Virus record (IMG/VR): IMGVR_UViG_3300025168_000892 | Location: 1-20,270 of that record | Origin: a virus | DNA: 20,270 nt | Direction: 5' to 3' (one strand) | Shown here: piece by piece, positions 1 through 7,374 of the stretch | How positions within the stretch are numbered: position 1 is the stretch's first letter | Layout of the letters: the number at the start of each line of letters is the position of its first letter | Position numbers and translations under genes: made by a program | The notes under the pieces: model-generated | Seen by the model: the letters and a program-made list of their open reading frames with translations, nothing else | Database searches by the model: none | What the model was told of the DNA's origin: nothing

Positions 1-1
1 A

Positions 2-3000
2 TACAAAAAAACGTTACTTGATCATTACGGTATAACTCAAGTTAGAAAGTCTAGAATTGTTCCTATTCATATTAGATATAAATATGATAAGAATAAAAAA
101 ATGATAACTGCTAAAGTAGATACTATTCAAATGGGATCTGATATGAGTGTATATTTAGAACAGATACCTGTAGCAGATGAGATGACAGATTATGACTCTT
201 TAAATAAAGTTCTTAAAACACAGATTTACAGAAGAGAGAATATAAAGAGAAAAATGCAAGATTCTAAAGGGGCTGAAAGAGATACTTTAAATGATAGGCT
301 TAAAGTTATTAATATGGCTATTAGAAAGTTGCAAGTAAAACAAGATCTAGGGTATGTACTTACTGAGGCTAATAAGGCATTAAAAAAAGCAGAGAAAAAA
401 GTCAGTATAGATGAAAGACGTAAAGCAGATGGTAGCATTAATCCTGACTATCTAAGTAATAGAGAACTTTTAGATTTATATGAAGATTTAAAATTTTATG
501 AGACATTATTAAAATTAGAAGAATTTAAAGAAGATAAAGAATTTAATAAAAAGATTTTCGAGATTAAAAAAGCGGTTGGCCCTATTATTAACTCAATGGC
601 TACTACGATAGAACAAAAATTAATACAAAGAGGTGAAGAAGTTGCAGCGAACCAGGGAGTAAGAGGATTAAGAACTTTTAATACTCAAATAGGATTTGGT
701 ACATCTAATCTGGTAAGTTTATCTAAACAGTCTAATCCATTTATGAGAACTTTATGGGAGACTATGGATAGTGTTAGGATTCTTAAAAATAGATCTACTA
801 AAGCTCTAGCAGAGGAGATATACGATAAACAAGAAGCTATACTTGCTTGGGGAGAAAATAACGGGTATTCAGGAGTTAAGGTCTACGATAAAATACTAAA
901 CGAAGAAACAGGTAATTTATGGGCTAAGTACAGTGCAGAGTTTTGGTCTTTAAGAAAAAAAGCTTTAGAGTCTGACGATCATAAGTGGATGCAAGCTAAC
1001 TATGAGGTAGATGAAGATTATTATAAAAAAGAATTTGCTAAGTGGAGGAAAAATGCATACACAAGAGTAGAAAAAACATATGAAAAATCTGAGTGGACGA
1101 AACAAAAACTTTTATGGGATAAAAAGTATGATGTTAAAACTCATTTTAAAACTGCGTCTATAAATAATGGTGGAATATACTTTTTAAAAGTTAAAGAAGA
1201 GTCTACTCAAAAATACATGACTTCTGAGTATAGAGAAATACAAAGTACACCAGAACTAAAAGATTTTTATGATTTTCATATACAGAAAGTTAGAGAATTT
1301 TCAGATATGTTTGGTATGAAGTTATCTAGAGGGTTTACAGCTAATGTGCATGCAGATATGTTAGATGTGTTAGTCCAAAAAGGATTTAACATGAATAATA
1401 TAACTGAGGCTTTCTTTGATAACCTTCAGATTAGAGAACATGATGTAAGTTTAGGTAAGATAGATCCTAATACAGGTGAGACTATTAGAACTATACCTAA
1501 AATGTATATAGCAGAATTAGTAGACTCTAAAGGAAATAAAGATTCAAGTTTAAAATCTAAAGATTTAGGTAAAAGTTTATTCTTACTGGGTAAGGCTGCA
1601 ATGGAATATCAGTATAATACTGAAGTAATAGATGATATAATGTTATTGGAAACTCTTTTAACAGATAATCTAGTTACTGAAATACCAAGAGGAAATACAT
1701 CTAAAATATTAAGAGATGTTAATGGTAAAGTGCAGGAAGTTATGAAGAACAGTAATTCTGAGATGTTTTCTGATTTCGTTAATATGTATTTATATGGACA
1801 ATCTTTAAAAACTAAAGATAGAAGTAAAAATATTTTTGGAAGAGATATAAGTGTTAATAAAACTTTACTAGGTCTAAAACAGTATCATTCTACTTCTATG
1901 TTAGCATTAAAAGCCCCGGTAGCATTAGGTGCTTTAGGTGCAGGTATGATAAGTTTACAACTACAAGCAGCTAAAGGTATTTTTATAACTAAAGCTAATT
2001 TATTAGCAGCTCAAAAAGCTTTAGTATCAGCAGATCCTAAAATGAGGGCATTAGTAGAACATTTAGATGTATACCAAGATGATAAGTTTGGTATTGTAGG
2101 TAATAAATTATCTGCAAACTATAAAAGTAAACATTTAACAGGAGAGAACTGGTTTATAATGTTAATGTCTGCAGATCGAGCTATAGACGCAGTAGCTTCG
2201 GCTGCTATGACTATGAATTATGGTATAGATGAGAATGGTAAAGTAAAAAGACTTGCAGAGTTACCAGAAGGTACTAAATCTATATGGGAAACTATGCAGT
2301 TTGAAGAAAATCCTAAATGGAAAAGACATGCAGCAATAGACAGGTATAAAACTAAGATTGAAGGTTTAGATGATAAAGGTTTTAGAAGTATTAGAAATAA
2401 AATTAGAGCAGTATCCGATAAAGTTAAAGGAACATTGTCTGATGATGATAAAATGAGAATTAACTCTATTTTAGGTGGTAGATTATTATTACACTACAAG
2501 TCCTGGTTACCAGGAATTGCTATGGAAAGGTTTGGAAGAACTAGATATAATTATATATTAGAGCATTTTGATGAAGGAACTCATAATACTTTTTGGAGTA
2601 ATTTTGGGTCTGACATCTCTCCTGAACAAGCTTTAGATCAAGAAGTGCATATGCATAATTATCTAGGCGCAATTGGTGGAGATCTATTACGTGTTGCAGC
2701 AGATGTGGCTACATTTGGAATGTCTAACAGTTTTAAAATAAAAGAAGGTAAAGCTAAACTTGAATTCGAAAAGTTTATACTAGAACAAGAGGGTAATCCT
2801 GAGTTTGAATATGAGACAGAAGCAGAAAAGGAAGAGTTATTTGAAAAGTTTATAGACTTGAAAAGAGCTAATATGAGAGCTGCAGTAGGAGAAATAAGAG
2901 CCGTATCTTTACTTATGCTACTCATCATGTTGATGGGAGGTGATTGGGACGATGACGGTAAAGTTGATATTAGACAAACTTGGATTGGACGTAAATTATA

Positions 3001-3280
3001 TGCAGTTACAAATAGAATATACAGAGAAACTGCAGTTATTATAGATCCTAGAGAATTTATGAATAGCAGATCAACGTCTGTACCATTAGTAAGTTTAGGC
3101 ACAAATCTTATAAATCTAGTAGCAAATTCTATAGATGAAATTAGAGATGTAACTTTTGGTGAAAACTCTCAATCAGATAGATCAGAGTTTGGATACTATA
3201 CATTTAAATTCTTTCCAGGATTAAATGGTGTTGTTAAAGCTGCTGAGATTTATAGTCAAGACAAGAACGCTAAGTTTTAA
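2..3280 (+). CDS. Large phage protein, 5' end cut by window edge (probable virion-associated protein)
   Basis: The frame is open from the window edge, so the ATG at 101 is only the first internal Met; 1092 residues are visible. I recognise no enzyme family. The first part is charged and helical, with likely coiled coil at about nt 190-590 (Lys/Glu-rich heptads). The middle holds an Ala/Gly/Leu-rich hydrophobic stretch (about nt 1890-1975). Near the C-terminus a hydrophobic run (SLLMLLIMLMGG, about nt 2909-2944) is followed directly by an EF-hand-like loop, DWDDDGKVDIRQ (nt 2942-2977), with Asp at 1, 3, 5 and 9 and Gly at 6. Size, mixed helical and hydrophobic content, and position at the end of a rightward block opposite the replication genes suggest an internal or ejected virion protein; this is inference. 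The frame ends at a TAA 4 bp before the next gene. Confidence 0.8.
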   Translation, partial: YKKTLLDHYGITQVRKSRIVPIHIRYKYDKNKKMITAKVDTIQMGSDMSVYLEQIPVADEMTDYDSLNKVLKTQIYRRENIKRKMQDSKGAERDTLNDRLKVINMAIRKLQVKQDLGYVLTEANKALKKAEKKVSIDERRKADGSINPDYLSNRELLDLYEDLKFYETLLKLEEFKEDKEFNKKIFEIKKAVGPIINSMATTIEQKLIQRGEEVAANQGVRGLRTFNTQIGFGTSNLVSLSKQSNPFMRTLWETMDSVRILKNRSTKALAEEIYDKQEAILAWGENNGYSGVKVYDKILNEETGNLWAKYSAEFWSLRKKALESDDHKWMQANYEVDEDYYKKEFAKWRKNAYTRVEKTYEKSEWTKQKLLWDKKYDVKTHFKTASINNGGIYFLKVKEESTQKYMTSEYREIQSTPELKDFYDFHIQKVREFSDMFGMKLSRGFTANVHADMLDVLVQKGFNMNNITEAFFDNLQIREHDVSLGKIDPNTGETIRTIPKMYIAELVDSKGNKDSSLKSKDLGKSLFLLGKAAMEYQYNTEVIDDIMLLETLLTDNLVTEIPRGNTSKILRDVNGKVQEVMKNSNSEMFSDFVNMYLYGQSLKTKDRSKNIFGRDISVNKTLLGLKQYHSTSMLALKAPVALGALGAGMISLQLQAAKGIFITKANLLAAQKALVSADPKMRALVEHLDVYQDDKFGIVGNKLSANYKSKHLTGENWFIMLMSADRAIDAVASAAMTMNYGIDENGKVKRLAELPEGTKSIWETMQFEENPKWKRHAAIDRYKTKIEGLDDKGFRSIRNKIRAVSDKVKGTLSDDDKMRINSILGGRLLLHYKSWLPGIAMERFGRTRYNYILEHFDEGTHNTFWSNFGSDISPEQALDQEVHMHNYLGAIGGDLLRVAADVATFGMSNSFKIKEGKAKLEFEKFILEQEGNPEFEYETEAEKEELFEKFIDLKRANMRAAVGEIRAVSLLMLLIMLMGGDWDDDGKVDIRQTWIGRKLYAVTNRIYRETAVIIDPREFMNSRSTSVPLVSLGTNLINLVANSIDEIRDVTFGENSQSDRSEFGYYTFKFFPGLNGVVKAAEIYSQDKNAKF

Positions 3281-3284
3281 TGTA

Positions 3285-3707
3285 ATGCTAATAAAAAGAT
3301 ACTTACGGAAAATAAAGGAAACCTTGATCTATTTTGATTTTGAACCTTTACTTTTTATGTGGGTCTCTAGTGATATTTTAAACAATATGGTTCTGTGGAC
3401 ATCATTATCTTATTGGGAAGCAGAAGGACAGCCGTACACATATTGGTTGTATTTTTCATATTTAATAGGTAGTGTAGGTATGATGATCTTTTTGCATAAT
3501 AAAAAGTGGCTTGCTAGATTTATTGCATACTATTTAATTATTTATTTATTTTCAACAATAAGATACTTAGTGGATATTTTTGGTGGTGGCGAGCCTTTTA
3601 CTTTTATAGATGCTAAAAACATACTCATAACTTGTTGGTATGCATCAATGTGGGTTTGGATTTTATTTAAAGTAAAAAAAGAAATCTTACATAAAACATT
3701 ATCATGA
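3285..3707 (+). CDS. Four-helix membrane protein, holin candidate
   Basis: A 140-residue protein with four likely membrane helices, at about residues 22-41, 53-71, 76-95 and 107-126, and a basic C-terminal tail. I chose the ATG at 3285, 4 bp after the stop of the upstream gene. The frame extends back to an ATG at 3225, but that start would put 56 bp inside the upstream coding region. The stop overlaps the next start in ATGA (3704-3707), so translation of the two is probably coupled. It matches no holin family I can name. Position at the end of the late block and pairing with a membrane-anchored coiled-coil protein make a holin or other lysis role plausible but unproven. Confidence 0.7.
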   Translation: MLIKRYLRKIKETLIYFDFEPLLFMWVSSDILNNMVLWTSLSYWEAEGQPYTYWLYFSYLIGSVGMMIFLHNKKWLARFIAYYLIIYLFSTIRYLVDIFGGGEPFTFIDAKNILITCWYASMWVWILFKVKKEILHKTLS

Positions 3708-3991
3708 GCGAAAACTTAACTACAATCATTATTACTACAGTGTCTGTGCTGTTTGGTGCAGGCGGTTGGAAGTTCTATGAGTTTCTTATTCGTAATAAAC
3801 GAGAGAGACACCAAGAGGATAAGTCTGAGCAGAATATCTATAGAGATGACCTAATGGCTAGAGTCGAAAGATTAGAAAAAGATAAAAATGAACAGACTGA
3901 AGAATTAATGAGAGTTAAAGTAGAAGCTGCAGGTCTAAAAATGAAAGTTGAATTCTTAGAAAGGGAGCTTGATAGAATAAAATCTAAGTAA
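3704..3991 (+). CDS. Small membrane-anchored coiled-coil protein (lysis or spanin-like candidate)
   Basis: The 95-residue product has one N-terminal hydrophobic helix (about residues 6-25, TTIIITTVSVLFGAGGW), then a basic segment (RNKRER) and a long charged helix from about residue 35 to the end with heptad-like leucines, predicted coiled coil. The positive-inside rule would put the coiled coil in the cytoplasm. Small phage proteins of this shape lie next to holins and endolysins, but an inner-membrane spanin would have its coiled coil in the periplasm, so that label fits poorly. It is the last gene of the + strand block; the terminator begins 34 bp after its stop. Confidence 0.7.
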   Translation: MSENLTTIIITTVSVLFGAGGWKFYEFLIRNKRERHQEDKSEQNIYRDDLMARVERLEKDKNEQTEELMRVKVEAAGLKMKVEFLERELDRIKSK

Positions 3992-4025
3992 TCTCAGTCG
4001 TAAAGAGGCCGGTGCAAAAAAATAT

Positions 4026-4050
4026 AAGGTGGACCCATGAGGCCCACCTT
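4026..4050. terminator. Bidirectional intrinsic terminator between convergent gene blocks
   Basis: An inverted repeat: AAGGTGGACC (4026-4035), loop CATGA, GGCCCACCTT (4041-4050). Seven outer and two inner pairs flank one A-C mismatch. On the + strand the stem is followed by TTTATTTT; on the minus strand the same stem is followed by TTATATTTTTTT (from the A-tract at 4016-4022). It sits between the stop at 3991 and the opposing stop at 4055, so it can end transcription from both sides. Confidence 0.88.
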
Positions 4051-4054
4051 TATT

Positions 4055-4540
4055 TTACATAGACATTTTTAACAATAATAAATAACCAATTAAATCATCT
4101 ACAGTATCTTCTGTAGCGTCAGTAATTCCTCGGTTTTTTATTCTCATTAATTTATCATCTATTCTTGCGCATAGAGACTCCGTAGCGTCAAGCTGGCTAA
4201 ATATCTTAGCCGGATTTAACGCACTATTCCCATATGCTTTGTTTTTACTCTTTAAGAGATCTGTTATATTTTTTATCATTGCATCTAAATTGGCTGCAAA
4301 GGCCTCGCTCTCTGTTTTTGGTTTATCTATATCATAGTCTGCTCCTGTTGAACTTGTTACACTGGAGTTCATAACATTGTTTGGATGTGTATAAAAACAA
4401 TGTGAAAGATCTGGATCTACTCCAGAGCATAACTTTATTTCAGTTTTAAGTATCTCTACTATTTTATATGTGCTACCTACTACTCCTCGTGAATAGTGTT
4501 CTGTAGTTTGTACTAATATTACTTTATCTCCTATTTTCAT
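4055..4540 (-). CDS. DUF1599-type (nucleotide modification associated domain 1) protein
   Basis: The C-terminal half (about residues 80-161) carries the pattern of the DUF1599 / nucleotide-modification-associated-domain-1 family common in phages: KNKAYGNSALNP (99-110), RIDDKLMRI (126-134) and DTVDDLIGYLLLLK (145-158). The acidic and Lys residues in these motifs recall small helical nucleotide-metabolism proteins, but the family's reaction is not firmly known to me. The N-terminal about 60 residues are beta-rich (KIGDKVILVQ and VVGSTYKIVEI) and look like a small SH3- or KOW-like barrel, joined by a polar linker. The start overlaps the upstream stop in ATGA. It is the last gene before the convergent terminator. 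A role in the phage nucleotide pool or base modification is inference from the family name. Confidence 0.75.
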   Translation of the reverse strand: MKIGDKVILVQTTEHYSRGVVGSTYKIVEILKTEIKLCSGVDPDLSHCFYTHPNNVMNSSVTSSTGADYDIDKPKTESEAFAANLDAMIKNITDLLKSKNKAYGNSALNPAKIFSQLDATESLCARIDDKLMRIKNRGITDATEDTVDDLIGYLLLLKMSM

Positions 4541-5304
4541 AATCCTATGTATTTATTTTTTCTAATATATTTATCCATATTTAACATTTCCTTACTCATA
4601 TCTATTATACTCAATAACTCTGAGTTCTCAGGTAAATCGCATTCTAACAAATCTTCTAGAAATTTTCTCCTAGCTTTTTGTTTATATAAAACTTGAGCTG
4701 TTACGCCTTTTAAATTGAAGTTGTGAAATTCTATTATTTGATCTTTATACCTCTGAGACATCTGAGAATACATACCTTTTAGAAATTTATTAAAATTTCT
4801 TTTTTGCTTAACAGGTATATTTAATATAAATACAACATATGTAGGATCAGGATCTAAAACTTTTGAAAAAGATTCAAACTTTTTAACTGCTTGTTCAAAT
4901 TTCATAAATAAAGGGTCTGAAGAAAATCTATAAACAAGTGCTATATAATATTTATCATCTTCTTTATATAAATGACAGTTTACAAATAAAGAGTTCCAGA
5001 AAAATAAAGATCTATCTCCTCCTATCATTGGCATTAGAAAAGTAGAGCTCTTAGTTCTCTCTGCCATTGATAATTTATAAGAAACTACATTACCAATAAT
5101 CTCCTCTTTAATATTATTTACAATATACCAATGCTTTTTAACTTCTACAGCTAGATCTAGTGTAATATGTAAACCTTCAGGTCCTTCTAAAGCATATATA
5201 ATATCTTCAGATTTATGAGGTTCTAAAGTTGACGTACCTCCTGTTATTCTAAAAGACAGCGCATCTACCGGGGTGAATATTAATTCTTTACTCTTTATCC
5301 CCAT
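4537..5304 (-). CDS. Unrecognised phage protein
   Basis: A 255-residue protein I do not recognise. The N-terminal about 140 residues alternate beta-like strands (ELIFTPVDALSFRITGG, EGLHITLDLAVEVKKHWYIV, KYYIALVYRFSSD); the C-terminal part is helical and Lys-rich (FNKFLKGMYSQMSQRYKDQI, and QKARRKFLEDLLECDLPENS at about 210-229). There are no membrane segments and no obvious catalytic motif. Its start overlaps the 3' end of the exonuclease gene by 10 bp and its stop overlaps the DUF1599 start, so it sits in a tight three-gene unit with a nuclease and a nucleotide-related protein. A DNA-metabolism role is a guess from context only. Confidence 0.7.
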   Translation of the reverse strand: MGIKSKELIFTPVDALSFRITGGTSTLEPHKSEDIIYALEGPEGLHITLDLAVEVKKHWYIVNNIKEEIIGNVVSYKLSMAERTKSSTFLMPMIGGDRSLFFWNSLFVNCHLYKEDDKYYIALVYRFSSDPLFMKFEQAVKKFESFSKVLDPDPTYVVFILNIPVKQKRNFNKFLKGMYSQMSQRYKDQIIEFHNFNLKGVTAQVLYKQKARRKFLEDLLECDLPENSELLSIIDMSKEMLNMDKYIRKNKYIGL

Positions 5305-6059
5305 AGGTCATTTTCTGTTTTAGGCTCTGCCGTATTAATAACTAAGTTAGGTATTGCTACTCCAGTTTCTAAGAATGCTTCAGCTTTAGTCTTTAGTATA
5401 TATACAAGTTTAAAAGTTTCAGAAAATCTATGTACTCCTTCATGTGTGCCAAACTTTTCAATATATTTGTCTAATACAAATGCAGGCATTTCTTTAACTT
5501 TAATTTCTGATAACCATTTATCCGCAGTTTTCTCACCTATTTTAGGTATACCTTGAATTCCATCAGTACTATCTCCCATAAGCATTTGTTTCCATAAGAA
5601 CTTTTCACCATCCATCTTAGTTGTACCTATTTTCTCAGCTGTTCTATAGTTAAAATGTACAGAAGCTACTTGCTTTAATACATCTTTATCAGGAGAGCAT
5701 ATAATGTGCCCTTCACAATCTTCTCTGTAAATAGCTACAAGATCATCAGCTTCAAATTGAGATATATAAGTAAATCCCCATTTTTGTTTTAAATACTCTT
5801 TAATTGCTGGGAATATAATAGGTTTATCACCATACTTTCTGTTACCTTTATAAGGCTTAGTAGTTGCACGTTGGTACCTATAACATTTACCTTGAGTTAA
5901 AAATCCAGCATATTTATTAGTATTACATTTCTCTAACATTGTATGAATCCTATTATCTATACCAATCAAGGCTTCTTCTAATGTTTCTTTACCCATTTCA
6001 AAGTAAATAAGACTATCTCCGTCTATAAGGGCGACGGTGCCCGTGCTTATTGTTGTCAT
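5295..6059 (-). CDS. 5'-3' exonuclease / flap endonuclease (FEN, T5 D15-like family)
   Basis: A FEN-family nuclease that should remove RNA primers and 5' flaps during phage replication. Visible metal-binding residues in a 254-residue protein: D13 and D15 in ALIDGDSLIYF, E103/D105/D106 in FEADDLVAIY, D124 and D126 in SPDKDVLKQ, and D163/D166 in MGDSTDGIQG, followed by the helix-hairpin-helix IPKIGEKTADKWL. Length is a little below T7 gp6 and T5 D15. I chose the ATG at 6059 because ALIDGD normally lies within about 15 residues of the start and the leader AATAAATAATATATATATG fits the start context used here. In-frame ATGs at 6092 and 6119 would add 11 or 20 residues of low-complexity sequence encoded by a structured gap. 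Confidence 0.92.
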   Translation of the reverse strand: MTTISTGTVALIDGDSLIYFEMGKETLEEALIGIDNRIHTMLEKCNTNKYAGFLTQGKCYRYQRATTKPYKGNRKYGDKPIIFPAIKEYLKQKWGFTYISQFEADDLVAIYREDCEGHIICSPDKDVLKQVASVHFNYRTAEKIGTTKMDGEKFLWKQMLMGDSTDGIQGIPKIGEKTADKWLSEIKVKEMPAFVLDKYIEKFGTHEGVHRFSETFKLVYILKTKAEAFLETGVAIPNLVINTAEPKTENDLWG

Positions 6060-6096
6060 ATATATATTATTTATTGTTATTACTTTAAACATATTA

Positions 6097-6163
6097 GGGG
6101 AGGAATTGTAATTGTTCACAAAGTATAACCGCTGAGTTATTTATTATAATTACTAACCTCCCC
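6097..6163. other. Structured intergenic element with GC-rich stem
   Basis: This lies in the longest gap of the minus-strand train (6060-6176, 117 bp). AGGGGAGG (6096-6103) and CCTCCCCT (6157-6164) form a perfect 8-bp, mostly G-C stem closing about 53 nt of AT-rich sequence. Inside, TTGT (6106-6109) can pair with ACAA (6118-6121) as a small inner hairpin. The spacing and a CTCAGCGGTTA motif on the minus strand recall a tRNA D-arm, but the span is only 67 nt and no anticodon arm or T-arm can be drawn. It may be a leader structure, processing site or small RNA upstream of the exonuclease gene. There is no U-tract, so a terminator is unlikely. Confidence 0.4.
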
Positions 6164-6176
6164 TTCTATGCATCAA

Positions 6177-7361
6177 TTAAACAAGAGCGCCGGCCGCATC
6201 ACCAACCAAGCTGCTCTTCTCAGCAACTTTTATAACGTCTAGTTTAATATCTTTTCTGTCTAAGAGAATTTTAGTCTCTCCATGTGAATTCATATACTTC
6301 ATTATAGATTTATATACTCTATCTAGCATCATCGCTTCTGCTTCTGAGTTTAAAATGCCATCCTTAACAAGGTTAGAAGTTAAGAATTTTATATCATTTA
6401 TATCTCTATAATAATTATTTGTAGAAGTATTCATATACTTATCAAACATCTTTTTAAGAGTTTTAAAAGCTACTTGATTCCACATTTTATTACCTCTCAT
6501 AGAATATGTATGATCATAAAATAATATACTCAACCATGTTTTAGAGCTTTCTATCTTACAATTAGCCATAAGAGTCATCGCTACATTCATATCTTCTTTA
6601 TTTCCTTCAAGCATTTTATCTATTTGAGTATAATTTTCGAAATTTAAAGCTACGGAATCTTCAGCTGTTGCAGTATTAATTACAACATCTGTAGCAAGTA
6701 TATTTATATTACTTTTAAGATCTTTATATTCTTGTATAGATCGTTCTGTAAGGTAGTTCCCACTGTGTACTTCTAAAATATATGGGTCTAACTTTGTCTT
6801 AATATCATCTATAATGTTACTACCATAAAAATAATTTTCTAACTCTATGAAATGCATAGATTCTGTGGTATCCTCTGAATTTGTTAAGGACTCTTTCTGC
6901 CCCATCAAAGATACAAAAACATCGTCAGTGAATTGTGATTTTCTAGATTCAAGTTCTGTAAAGAAACGATCTGCAGGATATAAAGTTATACCGTATCTAT
7001 ATTTAGTTAAACTTTCTAAATATTTATCAGATATAACCCATAGATGTGCTTTATCTTTATCACGTACCACTTTAATTCCATACTTATCTTTTAATATAGC
7101 TACTCGGTCTCTAGATAATGTAAGATTAGGAAATCTATATAAACTTCTAGATTTATTAAAATCTAATTGTTTTTTGCTAGCAGTTTTTAATATGTCTCCT
7201 AAAGCATTAGAGAACTCTGTATGCATGCCTTCAATCGTTCCATTTTTTGAATTACTAAGAATATTACCTAAAATATTTTCTCTTTGTACAATGTCTACGG
7301 TTGCAATTTTATTATAATCATCAACTCGAAAGCAAAGTTTTGAATATTTTATTTTGTCCAT
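6177..7361 (-). CDS. Unrecognised protein, distant paralog of the upstream 341-residue protein
   Basis: A 394-residue protein of unknown family with no membrane segment. Residues about 80-110 (SRDRVAILKDKYGIKVVRDK, then AHLWVISDKY) have the helix-strand-strand pattern of BRCT-like or other small Rossmann-like domains, and match RVKSLLKEHKVTITNDYEKA and DVIITHNS in the neighbouring 341-residue protein. A second shared block is IDKMLEGNKEDMNVAMTLMA here and LRSMLKGGSEEQEIGLSLVP there. The C-terminal third is helical. The leader is AATTAAACAAAAATG. It is the last gene of the block carrying the MoxR ATPase and vWA protein, with 13 bp to its upstream neighbour and 117 bp downstream. It may be a substrate or partner of that ATPase pair; this is inference only. 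Confidence 0.72.
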   Translation of the reverse strand: MDKIKYSKLCFRVDDYNKIATVDIVQRENILGNILSNSKNGTIEGMHTEFSNALGDILKTASKKQLDFNKSRSLYRFPNLTLSRDRVAILKDKYGIKVVRDKDKAHLWVISDKYLESLTKYRYGITLYPADRFFTELESRKSQFTDDVFVSLMGQKESLTNSEDTTESMHFIELENYFYGSNIIDDIKTKLDPYILEVHSGNYLTERSIQEYKDLKSNINILATDVVINTATAEDSVALNFENYTQIDKMLEGNKEDMNVAMTLMANCKIESSKTWLSILFYDHTYSMRGNKMWNQVAFKTLKKMFDKYMNTSTNNYYRDINDIKFLTSNLVKDGILNSEAEAMMLDRVYKSIMKYMNSHGETKILLDRKDIKLDVIKVAEKSSLVGDAAGALV

Positions 7362-7374
7362 TTTTGTTTAATTT

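Noticed and set aside
2659-3102. 147-codon open frame antisense to the large protein
   Set aside because: It lies wholly inside a convincing gene, has a serine-rich product typical of antisense frames in AT-rich DNA, and has no start leader.
101-3280. Starting the large protein at the ATG at 101
   Set aside because: The same frame is open back to the window edge with normal composition, so the gene starts outside the window.
3225-3284. Upstream start for the four-helix membrane protein
   Set aside because: It overlaps the end of the large gene by 56 bp, while the ATG at 3285 follows its stop by 4 bp.
6097-6163. tRNA gene suggested by a 7-bp acceptor-like stem and a CTCAGCGGTTA D-loop-like motif
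   Set aside because: The span is 67 nt, no 5-bp anticodon stem with a 7-nt loop can be drawn, and the T-arm motif is missing on both strands.
6847-7317. 156-codon open frame on the + strand
   Set aside because: It is antisense within the 394-residue gene, isolated on the wrong strand, with a composition unlike the real genes.
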